Assembly: GCA_017858515.1 (NCBI GenBank) | Contig: JAFMBM010000003.1 | Coordinates: 1-64,000 of the forward strand | Length of the DNA: 64,000 nt | From: Cryomorphaceae bacterium | Lineage (GTDB): Bacteria > Bacteroidota > Bacteroidia > Flavobacteriales > Schleiferiaceae | Reading direction: 5' to 3' | Shown here: positions 28,275 through 37,414 of the stretch, one piece after another | How the letters are laid out: every line of letters starts with the position of its first letter | Position numbering within the stretch: position 1 is the first letter of the stretch | Program-made: the position numbers and the translations under genes | Notes under the pieces: model-generated | What the model saw: only the letters and a program-made list of their open reading frames with translations | Databases searched by the model: none | Told to the model about the DNA's origin: nothing

Positions 28275-28526
28275 TTACTTTGAGAATTTCGAGTAACGAT
28301 TTCTGAATTTGTCAACACGACCTGCCGTATCGATCAATTTCTGTTTTCCTGTGTAAAATGGATGGCTAAAGCCAGAAATTTCCATCTTAATAAGTGGATA
28401 TTCAACTCCATCAACTACTTCAGTATCTCGCGTATCTGCGCAAGAACGAGTAATAAACTGGTCTCCCGTTCCCATATCTTTGAAAACGCAGAGGCGATAA
28501 TTGCTAGGGTGTATGTCTTTTTTCAT
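28275..28526 (-). CDS. rpmE: 50S ribosomal protein L31, type B
   Basis: The 83-residue protein begins KKDIHPSNYRLCVFKDMGTGDQF and has the type B pattern SHPFYTGKQKLIDTAGRVDKFRNRY. The four zinc-binding cysteines of type A L31 are absent, which is the normal C-minus form in Bacteroidota. ATG 28526 is the family start; the ORF-track start at 28562 adds an unsupported leader. It has its own promoter and terminator. Confidence 0.96.
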   Translation of the reverse strand: MKKDIHPSNYRLCVFKDMGTGDQFITRSCADTRDTEVVDGVEYPLIKMEISGFSHPFYTGKQKLIDTAGRVDKFRNRYSKFSK

Positions 28527-28576
28527 TTTTGTGTGTAAGCTTAGGATTTTGCCCAAGTCCAATACTAAAAGGGGTG

Positions 28577-28607
28577 CAAAGATAGTTCTATTTCAACTTA
28601 AAGCAAA
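28577..28607 (-). promoter_or_regulatory. rpmE promoter
   Basis: On the minus strand TTTG (28604-28607) is followed after exactly 19 bases by TATCTTTG (28577-28584), a full match to the Bacteroidetes consensus. The predicted leader before the rpmE ATG is about 45 bases. Confidence 0.8.
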
Positions 28608-28635
28608 CATATCAAAAAGACATTTAAACAGTCAC

Positions 28636-28643
28636 TAGCTTTG
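28636..28643 (+). promoter_or_regulatory. Promoter -7 element abutting the beta-helix lipoprotein start
   Basis: TAGCTTTG is a perfect -7 match whose last base lies only 6 bases before the ATG at 28650. Transcription would begin at or within a few bases of the start codon, giving a leaderless mRNA. No clear -33 TTG is present. Confidence 0.6.
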
Positions 28644-28649
28644 CAAGCC

Positions 28650-30119
28650 ATGCGAAACATATTTTCTTTAGGCATCCTTGGCCTTCTACTTACCTTTTCA
28701 TGCCGAAAAGATCCCGTTGAAATAAGGAATGCTAACAATCTTGAATTCTCTCAAGACACCGTCTTTTTAGACACTGTCTTTTCTACTATTGGATCTTCTA
28801 CTCGCATCCTAAAAGTCTTTAATAGAAGCAATAACGATGTAAATATCCCTGCAATACGCTTCGGAAAAGGTAGTTCATCCTATTTCAGAATGAATGTTAA
28901 TGGTAAGTCTGGAAAAGAAATACTAAACACGGAAATCCTAGCAAAGGATAGTTTGTATATCCTTTTAGAGGTTACTGCAGATGTACTTGGGGCCCCAGAA
29001 TTACTCTACACAGACAGCCTAGTTTTTAATCTAGAAGGCAAAAGTCAGGACGTAAAACTTGTAACTTTAGCAAAAGACGCCTTTTTTCACCTTCCGAACC
29101 AGACCGATACATTAGGAAACTTGATTCTCCGGTACAAGGTTATTGCAAACGACACCACTTGGTCAAACAGTAAACCGCATGTCGTTTATGGGTACATTCT
29201 CGTTGCTTCTGGGGCAAAACTGACGATTCCTGAAGAAACTCAAGTTCATTTTCATTCGGGTTCAGGAATTATTGTAGCCGGCAGTCTTGAAGTAGATCCT
29301 TTCGGACTATCTAAATATGATCGACCTGTGGTTTTTCAAGGAGATCGTTTGGAGCCTTGGTACGAAGACGTTCCTGGACAATGGGGTGGTTTATTAGGCG
29401 GGATTTTGCTTCTAGGCGAAAGCAGTAGCAACCTCATTCAAAACACCATTATTAAAAATGCTACCATAGGATTGCGAATAGATAGTAATAATACGGGCAG
29501 CAGCAATGTAAGCCTTAAAAATCTCAGAATATTTAACTCTTCTCGCGTTGGCCTTTACGGCGGATTTGCTCATTTAGAGGCGGAAAACACTGTAGTTGCC
29601 AATAGCGGTTTATATAATCTCTATGTTCTAGGTGGAAGATACCGATTCATCCATTGCACTTTTGCAAATTATTGGCCTTATGGAACTCGAAATACTCCTT
29701 CGATTGGCCTTTTCAACTTTTTTGAAGACGGGAATGGAAGCCGAAGAACGAGAGATGTAATCGACTGTTATTTTGGCAATTGCATTGTCTATGGCAGTCA
29801 AACCAGTGAGCTAGCTATTGGAGAAGAAACGACTGGTCTAATGAATTACAAATTCAATTCGGCTTTATTACGCATTGAGCCCGAACCAGAAGACGGCAGT
29901 TACGATCTAACTGATTTGAGTCGATTTGAAAATATTTTCATTAATCAAGATCCTAATTTCGCCAATGCCTTCCGCAATGATTACGACTTAGATACGCTCT
30001 CTCAAGCTATGGACAGAGCTAACCTAATAGATGGGGCGCAAGTACCCCTTGATATAAAAGGACAGTTTAGGAGCTTCAACGGGATACCCGATTTAGGGGC
30101 ATTTGAGAGAGTTGAGTAA
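28650..30119 (+). CDS. Beta-helix lipoprotein of unknown function
   Basis: The 489-residue protein has a lipoprotein signal peptide (RNIFSLGILGLLLTFS|C), so it is probably anchored in a membrane. Residues about 25-160 look like a beta-sandwich (ILKVFNRSNNDVNIPAIRFG). From about 180 to 380 it has the Gly- and Asn-rich pattern of a right-handed parallel beta-helix (VSLKNLRIFNSSRVGLYGGF, AENTVVANSGLYNLYVLGG). Near the end it repeats the DxDLG..D/PDLGAFE motif common in Bacteroidota beta-helix surface proteins. The ATG at 28650 follows the promoter directly. I cannot assign a substrate. Confidence 0.8.
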   Translation: MRNIFSLGILGLLLTFSCRKDPVEIRNANNLEFSQDTVFLDTVFSTIGSSTRILKVFNRSNNDVNIPAIRFGKGSSSYFRMNVNGKSGKEILNTEILAKDSLYILLEVTADVLGAPELLYTDSLVFNLEGKSQDVKLVTLAKDAFFHLPNQTDTLGNLILRYKVIANDTTWSNSKPHVVYGYILVASGAKLTIPEETQVHFHSGSGIIVAGSLEVDPFGLSKYDRPVVFQGDRLEPWYEDVPGQWGGLLGGILLLGESSSNLIQNTIIKNATIGLRIDSNNTGSSNVSLKNLRIFNSSRVGLYGGFAHLEAENTVVANSGLYNLYVLGGRYRFIHCTFANYWPYGTRNTPSIGLFNFFEDGNGSRRTRDVIDCYFGNCIVYGSQTSELAIGEETTGLMNYKFNSALLRIEPEPEDGSYDLTDLSRFENIFINQDPNFANAFRNDYDLDTLSQAMDRANLIDGAQVPLDIKGQFRSFNGIPDLGAFERVE

Positions 30120-30122
30120 ATA

Positions 30123-30731
30123 CTAAATGCGTTTAATGCTACAACCCATTTGTTTGGTTTCAGCAGGATTTGGGTTTTTACCAGCCATCATATTTACAAT
30201 AGCATCTTGCAAATAAAATTTTTCAGCTTCCTTATTCTTATTCTCGTATTTATCGTTGATACTTCCCTTGTAGATCAAATTTAGATCCTTATCAAATAGA
30301 TAAACATGAGGTGTGGTTTTCGCTCCAAAGGCATTCGCTAATAGACTTCCTTCATCCACCAAATAAGGAGAATTATAACCCATAACTTGAGCATGAGTAA
30401 CCATTTCTTCAAAAGAATCTCCCCCCTGTCTCTTTGCCTGATTGCTGTTTATCAACGCCATTCCAATTGAATTTCGCTCAGTTATTTGCCCTAAAAGAGG
30501 GTATTGATCTTCCCAGCCAACAACGAATGGACAAGTATTGCAACTAAAAATAACCAAGAGCCCATTCTCTTCCTTGAGATCAAAAAGGCTGTAATCTCCA
30601 CCGGAAACATCCTTCATTTTAATATCGGCCATAGGAGCTTTATCTCCAATATTTAATCCATCTAATGGAAGCCTAAACGCAGATAAAAGAACAAAGACCG
30701 CGAAAACTAAAATGGAAACATACTTTTTCAT
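30123..30731 (-). CDS. Thioredoxin-fold redoxin, exported
   Basis: The 202-residue protein has an N-terminal hydrophobic signal or anchor (KKYVSILVFAVFVLLSAF) and an AhpC/TSA-like redoxin domain: GDKAPMADIKMKDVSGGDYSL, the active-site region FSCNTCPFVVGWEDQY, and the cis-Pro segment KTTPHVYLFD. CNTC resembles a CxxC dithiol site. It probably acts in the periplasm on disulfides or peroxides. A further Cys lies near the C terminus (MGCSIKRI). It converges on the lipoprotein gene with a 3-base gap. Confidence 0.85.
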   Translation of the reverse strand: MKKYVSILVFAVFVLLSAFRLPLDGLNIGDKAPMADIKMKDVSGGDYSLFDLKEENGLLVIFSCNTCPFVVGWEDQYPLLGQITERNSIGMALINSNQAKRQGGDSFEEMVTHAQVMGYNSPYLVDEGSLLANAFGAKTTPHVYLFDKDLNLIYKGSINDKYENKNKEAEKFYLQDAIVNMMAGKNPNPAETKQMGCSIKRI

Positions 30732-30777
30732 AGCAATTCATTTATTATACGACACAATGGTAACCAAAATGTTCAAA

Positions 30778-30814
30778 CAAAAAAAAGGGCCTTCCAATTA
30801 ATCTTGGAAGGCCC
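30778..30814 (-). terminator. Terminator-like hairpin between the S46 peptidase and redoxin genes
   Basis: An 11-bp stem (GGGCCTTCCAA/TTGGAAGGCCC, six-base loop) is followed on the minus strand by a run of nine T. It lies 66 bases beyond the stop of the S46 peptidase gene. Confidence 0.9.
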
Positions 30815-30879
30815 TCAAAATGAACTTTGTCTTAAAAAAGCTAAAGATTCCTTTTAGATAAAAAAGAAATCAAAGCCAA

Positions 30880-33087
30880 TTACATTTTTCTTCTAACCAA
30901 TGTCATTTCATCGATTAGGTGTTTTGCTCCGGCATATTTATCAATAATAAAAAGGGTGTAGCGGATATCAACACTTATTGTGCGCTGCAAATTTTCTTCA
31001 AAAAAGATATCTCCACTCATGGCTTCCCAGTTACCATCGAAAGCGGTTCCAATGAGTTCACCGTAAGCATTAATTACAGGGCTTCCACTATTTCCTCCCG
31101 TTATGTCGTTATTGGAAATAAAGTTCACAACTAAATCGCCATTTTCATCGGCGTATGGACCATAATCTTTTGCCTCGTATAGCTCCTTTAATTTAGCGGG
31201 AACAATAAACTCATCATCCGAAGGATCTTCTTTTTGCATTATTCCCTCAATAGTGGTTATGTTCTCGTATTTCATGCCATCCTTTGGAGCATAACTACCC
31301 ACCACTCCATAAGTTACTCTGATAGTACTATTTGCATCTGGAGAGAATTTCTTGTTTGGCAACATTTCGCGAATACCCGCAGTGAATAGGCGGTATCCCT
31401 TATCTAACATATCCTGAGCACCTTCTGTACCTTCTCCTCCATTTCTATAAAGCTCATAGGCTTCATCAGAAATACCGAACATGATATCCTCTTCCAATTT
31501 ATCAAAATCTGGATTTTCAATAGCCGCCATCAATTTGTCTTTCGATGCCAAAACGGATTTTTTCCAGATTTTATCTGTTAGCTTCTGCATTTTACCATTG
31601 TACTTCTTTATGAACCCAGGTTGATGTGCCTCGTTTATATCGTCTGCATACAATTGAAATAATTGAGTCATCAAGTCTTTTTCTAAGGGCTCATGATAGT
31701 CTTTATAAAACTCCTCTGCCATTCCTTTCAAAGCTGGTCGTAGGCGCTCACCCATTTGTTGGTATTTCGCTTCCGCTGCTTTAATCTTTTCAGCATCCTT
31801 TGTCTTTTTTGCCTCCTTTAGTTCATCAGCACTAGCCTTCCAAGCCTCAAAAGATCTACCCATTCTCAATCCAAATAAAACCATACTTGGACCAAGTAAA
31901 ATGGCCTCTCTGTTGTAAACTTCAGAAACAACAAATGGATCTGTTGTTGCATAGCCTTGACTAAACATATTGAGTACCTCTCCATACTTTTTAGTACGAG
32001 TAGCATCCGCTTTTAACCAAGTATCGAACTGATCTTCAAGCTTCTTCTTTTTATCAAAGACTTTGTTGTTCTTCAACTGCTCAGTTTGTCCGATATAGTA
32101 CTTCCAATAATTCGCAGTACTTGCATAGTTGGAAGCGTATTGAATTCGAACCTTTGGCTCGGCCTCCATATACTTGCGCATAATGGCCAGTTTTAAGTCG
32201 CGCACACGAACTACAGCGGGATTGTATTTATCGATCGCCTGTTTAACCCCAGCAGAGCTCAAATAACGATCTGTTGAGCCAGGGAATCCAAAAACCATTG
32301 AAAAGTCACCTTCTTCTACTCCATCCAAGTTAACTGGTAAAAAATGTCTTGGATTTAACGGAATATTCTCTGCACTATAGTCTGCTGGTTTTCCATCTGG
32401 ACCCGAATAAATTCGGAAAATAGAGAAATCTCCTGTATGCCTTGGCCACATCCAATTGTCTGTATCTCCACCATATTTTCCAACAGAACTTGGAGGAGCT
32501 CCTACAAGACGAACATCTTTATAAGTCTCCATTACGAATAAATAATATTCATTCTCATGGAAAAAGGAACGAACAAAACCGTTGTAATGCGTTCCTTCTG
32601 TGGCAGAAGCCACCAATGTTTTACCTATCTCCGCCGCCTTATTTGCGCGATCTTCTTCAGACATTTCATCTGTTAACTCAGCATTGATTTTTTCTGTTAC
32701 ATCCTCAATTCGAACTAAAAAGGTTGCCGTTAAGCCCTGATTTGGAAGCTCTTCCGATCTATTCATGGCCCAAAAACCATCTTTTAGATAATCGTTCTCT
32801 ACTGAACTATGAGTTTGGATGGCATCATAACCACAGTGATGGTTTGTTAAAAGCAGCCCTTCTCTAGAGATCACTTCAGCGGTACAGAATCCGCCTAAGG
32901 AAACAATTGCATCCTTTAAAGAAGACTTGTTTACACTGTACACTTCCTCGGCACTCAGCTTAAGGCCGAGAGCTTTCATATCTGAGTAATTCAAATTGGC
33001 CAAGAAATGCGGTAGCCACATGCCTTCATGTGCCGAAAGTTGCAAGCTCATTAACAGAACCGCAACTAAGCGTATCATTTTCTTCAT
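30880..33087 (-). CDS. S46 family dipeptidyl peptidase, DPP7-like
   Basis: The 735-residue protein has a signal peptide (KKMIRLVAVLLMSLQLSA|HEG) and the S46 serine-protease features: catalytic His in LLTNHHCGYDA (near 84) and catalytic Ser in TGGNSGSPVINAYGELIG (near 665), with a helical cap between. S46 enzymes cut dipeptides from the N terminus of peptides in the periplasm or at the surface. The residue 18 positions after the catalytic Ser is Gly (AFDGNWEAMSGD), as in DPP7, rather than the Arg of Asp/Glu-specific DPP11. This suggests preference for hydrophobic residues; specificity is inference. It probably has its own transcription unit. Confidence 0.93.
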   Translation of the reverse strand: MKKMIRLVAVLLMSLQLSAHEGMWLPHFLANLNYSDMKALGLKLSAEEVYSVNKSSLKDAIVSLGGFCTAEVISREGLLLTNHHCGYDAIQTHSSVENDYLKDGFWAMNRSEELPNQGLTATFLVRIEDVTEKINAELTDEMSEEDRANKAAEIGKTLVASATEGTHYNGFVRSFFHENEYYLFVMETYKDVRLVGAPPSSVGKYGGDTDNWMWPRHTGDFSIFRIYSGPDGKPADYSAENIPLNPRHFLPVNLDGVEEGDFSMVFGFPGSTDRYLSSAGVKQAIDKYNPAVVRVRDLKLAIMRKYMEAEPKVRIQYASNYASTANYWKYYIGQTEQLKNNKVFDKKKKLEDQFDTWLKADATRTKKYGEVLNMFSQGYATTDPFVVSEVYNREAILLGPSMVLFGLRMGRSFEAWKASADELKEAKKTKDAEKIKAAEAKYQQMGERLRPALKGMAEEFYKDYHEPLEKDLMTQLFQLYADDINEAHQPGFIKKYNGKMQKLTDKIWKKSVLASKDKLMAAIENPDFDKLEEDIMFGISDEAYELYRNGGEGTEGAQDMLDKGYRLFTAGIREMLPNKKFSPDANSTIRVTYGVVGSYAPKDGMKYENITTIEGIMQKEDPSDDEFIVPAKLKELYEAKDYGPYADENGDLVVNFISNNDITGGNSGSPVINAYGELIGTAFDGNWEAMSGDIFFEENLQRTISVDIRYTLFIIDKYAGAKHLIDEMTLVRRKM

Positions 33088-33193
33088 AAGATAGTTTTAG
33101 AAAGGCGCAATAATAACTCAAAAGAAGAGAATGAGGAGCAATTCATTCTATTAATTCCAAGGTTTAACCTGATTTTTACAGAATCAAGAAAAT

Positions 33194-33769
33194 TTAGAAT
33201 CGCTTGGTGTACTTGTGACAGTACGGAGTCCCTCCTTTTATATCGTAATAATCCTGATGATAATTCTCAGCTGGCCAAAATTTGGCCGACTCTAAAACCG
33301 CTGTTGCCACAGAAATTCCTTTTGCCTCAAGAAGTGCAATTAACATTTCTGCAATGGCCTTTTCATCATTAGATGAATAGAAAATAGCCGAGCGATACTG
33401 AGAGCCGATATCTGGGCCCTGGCCATTGGCCTGCGTTGGATCATGTGTTTCAAAAAAAGTACGCGCCAAAGTTTCATAGTCCACTTTAGATGGATCATAC
33501 TGAATTTCAATGGCTTCATAATGCCCGGTACGACCCGTGCAGACTTCCTTGTAAGTTGGATTCTCGACACTTCCGCCCGTGTACCCAACTGTAGTGGAAA
33601 TTACTCCATCAATACGCTTCATATAATATTCCGTTCCCCAGAAACATCCTGAAGCAAATACTGCCCTTTTTGTTATTCCATTATTCATATTCGTCAATTC
33701 AGATTTAGGTTGTTGAGCACAAGAAGTAAAAAAACCCAATGCGGTCAAACAGAAAAGAAATATTTTCAT
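33194..33769 (-). CDS. msrA: Peptide-methionine (S)-S-oxide reductase, lipoprotein form
   Basis: The 191-residue protein has a lipobox signal (KIFLFCLTALGFFTS|CAQQ) and an MsrA domain with active site GCFWGTEYYMK (catalytic Cys near 41), VGYTGGSVENPTYKEVC, GHYEAIEIQYDP and a C-terminal TPYCHKYTKRF with a possible resolving Cys. It repairs oxidised methionine in envelope proteins. ATG 33769 gives the lipoprotein signal; the ORF-track start at 33814 does not. Upstream on the minus strand TACTTTG (33790-33796) resembles a shortened -7 element. Confidence 0.95.
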   Translation of the reverse strand: MKIFLFCLTALGFFTSCAQQPKSELTNMNNGITKRAVFASGCFWGTEYYMKRIDGVISTTVGYTGGSVENPTYKEVCTGRTGHYEAIEIQYDPSKVDYETLARTFFETHDPTQANGQGPDIGSQYRSAIFYSSNDEKAIAEMLIALLEAKGISVATAVLESAKFWPAENYHQDYYDIKGGTPYCHKYTKRF

Positions 33770-33836
33770 AAGTGTTGAAATTTGTTTTCCAAAGTAAGAA
33801 CAACAAAACTTCAATAAAGGTCGCTGAAATGACTTA

Positions 33837-34820
33837 TTACATCCACTTTACTAAGAGTTCGGCTATTTGAACTGCATTTGTAGCCGCCCCTTTTCTCAAA
33901 TTATCAGCCACAATAAAAAGATTGATAGCCTTCGGATTTGAATGGTCTAATCGAATTCTTCCAACAAAAACTTCATCTTTATCCTTCGAATAGAAAGGCA
34001 TGGGATAGATTTTCTCAGACGGATTGTCCTTCACTTCCACTCCAAAAGACGTAGCCAAAATCTCTCTGATTTCAGATACATTAGGTATTTCAGCAAACTC
34101 TATGTTTACACTTTCTGAATGCCCTCCTGTAACGGGTACACGGACTGCCGTAGCGCTCACTTTAACGGAAGCATCACCCATGATTTTTACTGTTTCGTGG
34201 GTCAACTTCATTTCTTCTTTGGTGTAGTCGTTCTCTAAGAATAGGTCGCAATGAGGAATTAGATTCAAATCAATTTTATAGGGATAAACCATATTGGCCT
34301 TCTCGCCCTTTCTTTCGGCTTCCATTTGCTCAACAGCCTTGTAACCCGTACCGGTAATGCTCTGATATGTAGATACAATGACACGATGTATGCCATATCT
34401 TTTGTGCAAGGGCGATAAAACCATAACCAATTGAATGGTAGAACAATTCGGATTAGCAATAATTCTATCCTCCTTTGAAAGGAGATAACCATTTACCTCT
34501 GGAACTACTAGTTTAACAGAGGGATCCATTCGCCAAGCGGAAGAATTATCGATAACTCTAGTTCCAATTGCAGCAAATTTAGGAGCCCATTCCAAGGATA
34601 CATCTCCACCTGCAGAGAAAAGAGCTAAGTCTGGCTTGCGATCCAAAGCTTGTTCCATAGAAATCACTTCCAGTTCTTGATCTCCAAAAACTATTTTTTT
34701 TCCTACACTCTTTTCAGAGCCAACCATAAGAAATTCTTTGGCTGGAAAGGAACGATTATACAGAACCCGTCTCATCTCTTGACCGACCATACCAGTTGCG
34801 CCTACTATTGCTACAATCAT
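33837..34820 (-). CDS. asd: Aspartate-semialdehyde dehydrogenase
   Basis: The 327-residue enzyme begins MIVAIVGATGMVGQEM, the NADPH-binding Gly-rich loop. It has the catalytic Cys in NPNCSTIQLV (near 126), the conserved QSITGTGYKAVEQ segment and the active-site His region PVTGGHSESVNIEF. It reduces aspartyl phosphate to the semialdehyde, the branch point to diaminopimelate, lysine, threonine and methionine. ATG 34820 is certain from the loop position; the ORF-track frame extends 50 residues further into the divergent neighbour. Confidence 0.97.
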   Translation of the reverse strand: MIVAIVGATGMVGQEMRRVLYNRSFPAKEFLMVGSEKSVGKKIVFGDQELEVISMEQALDRKPDLALFSAGGDVSLEWAPKFAAIGTRVIDNSSAWRMDPSVKLVVPEVNGYLLSKEDRIIANPNCSTIQLVMVLSPLHKRYGIHRVIVSTYQSITGTGYKAVEQMEAERKGEKANMVYPYKIDLNLIPHCDLFLENDYTKEEMKLTHETVKIMGDASVKVSATAVRVPVTGGHSESVNIEFAEIPNVSEIREILATSFGVEVKDNPSEKIYPMPFYSKDKDEVFVGRIRLDHSNPKAINLFIVADNLRKGAATNAVQIAELLVKWM

Positions 34821-34844
34821 TTCTTTGATAAATAGATTTACAGA

Positions 34845-37391
34845 ATGAAAGCCCTCATTCTTCTCTTTACTTTTGTTTCTGTTACTGCCCAAACTCAATG
34901 GAATCAAGACTTTAATAGTCCATTTTCCTTCTCTAATCACGGTATAATAGGAGACACTTTGGATTTCCAAGTCGATTCTACCAACCAGCTAAAGCTTCAA
35001 GCAATTCCTCAAACACACTCCTCTTTTCTCGCTTTTCCTTCAGCAATAAACCATCAAGCAAGCTACGAATTTGAGCTTTCTCTTGGGTTCAATCCGTCTT
35101 CATCCAACTATGCAAAAGTATTCGTCTGGTCGGATGTTGCAAACCCTTCCTCAGCTAATAATGGCGTTTTTATAGCTATTGGAGGAACTACGGAAGATCG
35201 AATTTCACTTTATGGCTTAAACCAAGGTCAAAATCAACTCTTGGTTGAGTCTACTGCCGACTTTCTAAATGAAGTCAATTTGGAATTAAAAATAAAGCTA
35301 GAATTGGATAGCCTAGGGAATTATCACCTATGGGTACAGAAAGGAATAGACTCTATGATATATTTAGGGAATGGCTTTTTTTTCTCTTCCTCTCCTTCAA
35401 ATTATTTTTCTCTCGAGTGCATTTACACCTCTACGCGTTCAGATAAATTCACCTTCGATAAAATTTTAGTAGCTGGCAGTGAGATGGAAGATAAAGAAGG
35501 ACCAAGGATTCTTAGATTGCGCACCAATTCTCGTAAAGAGATACTCCTTAATTTCAGTTTAGACTCGGATACTGCAGAGTTAAAAGACCCTGACCATTTT
35601 AGGTTATTCCCTGGAAATCACAAGACATATAACCTCCGATACCGAGCATCTTACAGAGAGCTTACTCTCTCCTTTGATGAAAGTTTAACTGACAGTTTGC
35701 AATATGCCTTAGAGATTACTTCTATTCCTGATGAATCTGGAAATCTGCTTGACACAATCCTCAATAATTTGAGTTTCTACAAGCCAAAAAAAGGTGATAT
35801 TCTCTTTTCAGAGGTGTTGTTCGATGCCGAACCTCCCGTTCAACTACCTGAAGAAGAGGGAATAGAAATCTATAATAGAAGATCGTTTCCCATTGTTTTG
35901 AGCGACTGGATTCTTTCTAACGGTAATCTTAACTTTAGAATAGACTCCTTTTCAATCAAAGGACATTCGTTTGCGTGGATAGCAAATAATCCTGAACCAT
36001 GGTCTTCCATTGTTCCCGAGCAAGATATTTTGCCCGCTCCATTAGCGTCTAATTTTCTATTAACCGAAGAAGGGAAGGTTTCCCTCTCAGACTCATCATC
36101 CTTTATTATTGATCAATTCCATTATTCAAAAGAAATGTTCAATAGTGAGCCCAAAAAATTAGGCGGATGGACCTTAGAACGCAGCGCTCTTATTAGTCCT
36201 TGCGGTTCTCCGAATCTTTGGTCTGAATCCATTCATTCTTCTGGTGGTACCCCTGGTAGTGAAAATAGTATCTCGGAAACTTATGTGGATGAAAATCCAC
36301 CTTATTTGGAGTATTTCGGAAAAGTAAACGACAGTACACTTCAACTAGTTTGGAGCGAAGACATTCACTTAACCGGAATACCAATAGTGAATGAAGACTT
36401 CGCAATTCTAGACAGCTTTTGGGTAAATCCGTTAATAGAATCACGGCTCTATCTTCAATTCCAAGCCAAAATTCCCGCCTCAAATTCATTTAAACTCGAA
36501 CTTGGGTCTTATTTAAAAGACTGCATTGGAAATCCTTCGCACTACGAGACCATCGAGCTTTCTTTTCCTGAACCACTTCTCTCAAAGGGTTTGCAAATTG
36601 AAGAGGTTCTGTTTAATCCAAATGAGAAGCAAGTAGAATATGTAGAAATCGTCAATAGAGGGCTTAAGACTTTCGATATCAAAGGTCTGCGATTCTGGAT
36701 CGCATCGGATACATTCTCTTCCCAAATGAATAGCAGCGCTCCATTAGTTGAAAGTAGAATAGTTCAAGCAGGAGAGCGGGTTTGCTTAACAAAGCAAGCA
36801 CCCCGTGATTTCGATGATCTCTTCTATTCATCGAAACACTATTTTGTTGAAATTCAAGACTTTCCTAATTTATTGTCAACCGAGAGTTCCATAGGAATAA
36901 CAAGTATATCACTAGAGAATATCGATAAGGCAACGTATAGCGTCCAATTTCACAGCCTACTTTTGAGAGATACAAAGGGTTACAGTCTTCAAAGAATTTC
37001 TTTTAATAACGAAGCCCATCAAGCACTAGATTGGAGGAGCGCCGAGCCTTCTCCTGGGATTCCATCGGCACAAATTGAAGAAGCAGAAAATTATGTAATA
37101 CAGTTCAATGAGGAATGCTGGAAGAGGAGGAGCAACGAGAATCTACAATTAGAAATTTCAAAGCCTTTAGAATCAGCACTTTTGGACTTGAGGCTTTTTG
37201 CTTTGAATGGAAATGAAATCTGCAAAATTACCGAGAGACATTGGATCTCTGGATCTACAAATATTTCTTGGAATGGCCTTAGAAGCAATGGAGAAGTCAT
37301 TTTACCAGGTATCTATTTCCTGGTAGCAAACTTGTATTTCGAGAATGGCACAAAACGAAAAGAAGTACATGCATTTTCTATTTGCGACTAA
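34845..37391 (+). CDS. Secreted lamin-tail-domain protein
   Basis: The 848-residue protein has a short signal peptide (KALILLFTFVSVTA|QT). The first ~200 residues look like a concanavalin-like jelly roll. Two lamin-tail domains follow, one near 320 (ISEVLFDAEPPVQLPEEEGIE) and one near 585 (IEEVLFNPNEKQVEYVEIVN), with an Ig-like Bacterial_Ig/Big segment (FDESLTDSLQYALEITSIPD) and a FlgD-like C-terminal domain ending GEVILPGIYFLVANLYF. Such proteins are usually exported to the cell surface in Bacteroidota. The start lies 24 bases from asd on the other strand. Function is unknown; there is no nuclease or protease motif that I can see. Confidence 0.75.
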   Translation: MKALILLFTFVSVTAQTQWNQDFNSPFSFSNHGIIGDTLDFQVDSTNQLKLQAIPQTHSSFLAFPSAINHQASYEFELSLGFNPSSSNYAKVFVWSDVANPSSANNGVFIAIGGTTEDRISLYGLNQGQNQLLVESTADFLNEVNLELKIKLELDSLGNYHLWVQKGIDSMIYLGNGFFFSSSPSNYFSLECIYTSTRSDKFTFDKILVAGSEMEDKEGPRILRLRTNSRKEILLNFSLDSDTAELKDPDHFRLFPGNHKTYNLRYRASYRELTLSFDESLTDSLQYALEITSIPDESGNLLDTILNNLSFYKPKKGDILFSEVLFDAEPPVQLPEEEGIEIYNRRSFPIVLSDWILSNGNLNFRIDSFSIKGHSFAWIANNPEPWSSIVPEQDILPAPLASNFLLTEEGKVSLSDSSSFIIDQFHYSKEMFNSEPKKLGGWTLERSALISPCGSPNLWSESIHSSGGTPGSENSISETYVDENPPYLEYFGKVNDSTLQLVWSEDIHLTGIPIVNEDFAILDSFWVNPLIESRLYLQFQAKIPASNSFKLELGSYLKDCIGNPSHYETIELSFPEPLLSKGLQIEEVLFNPNEKQVEYVEIVNRGLKTFDIKGLRFWIASDTFSSQMNSSAPLVESRIVQAGERVCLTKQAPRDFDDLFYSSKHYFVEIQDFPNLLSTESSIGITSISLENIDKATYSVQFHSLLLRDTKGYSLQRISFNNEAHQALDWRSAEPSPGIPSAQIEEAENYVIQFNEECWKRRSNENLQLEISKPLESALLDLRLFALNGNEICKITERHWISGSTNISWNGLRSNGEVILPGIYFLVANLYFENGTKRKEVHAFSICD

Positions 37392-37410
37392 ACAATCGTT
37401 TGTACTTTTC
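37381..37410 (+). promoter_or_regulatory. Possible promoter for the arginase-family gene
   Basis: TTTG (37381-37384) and TACTTTTC (37403-37410, one mismatch to TAnnTTTG) are separated by 18 bases. The -7 element ends 4 bases before the ATG at 37415, so the mRNA would be leaderless or nearly so. The -33 element lies inside the last codons of the previous gene. Confidence 0.45.
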
Positions 37411-37414
37411 GACC

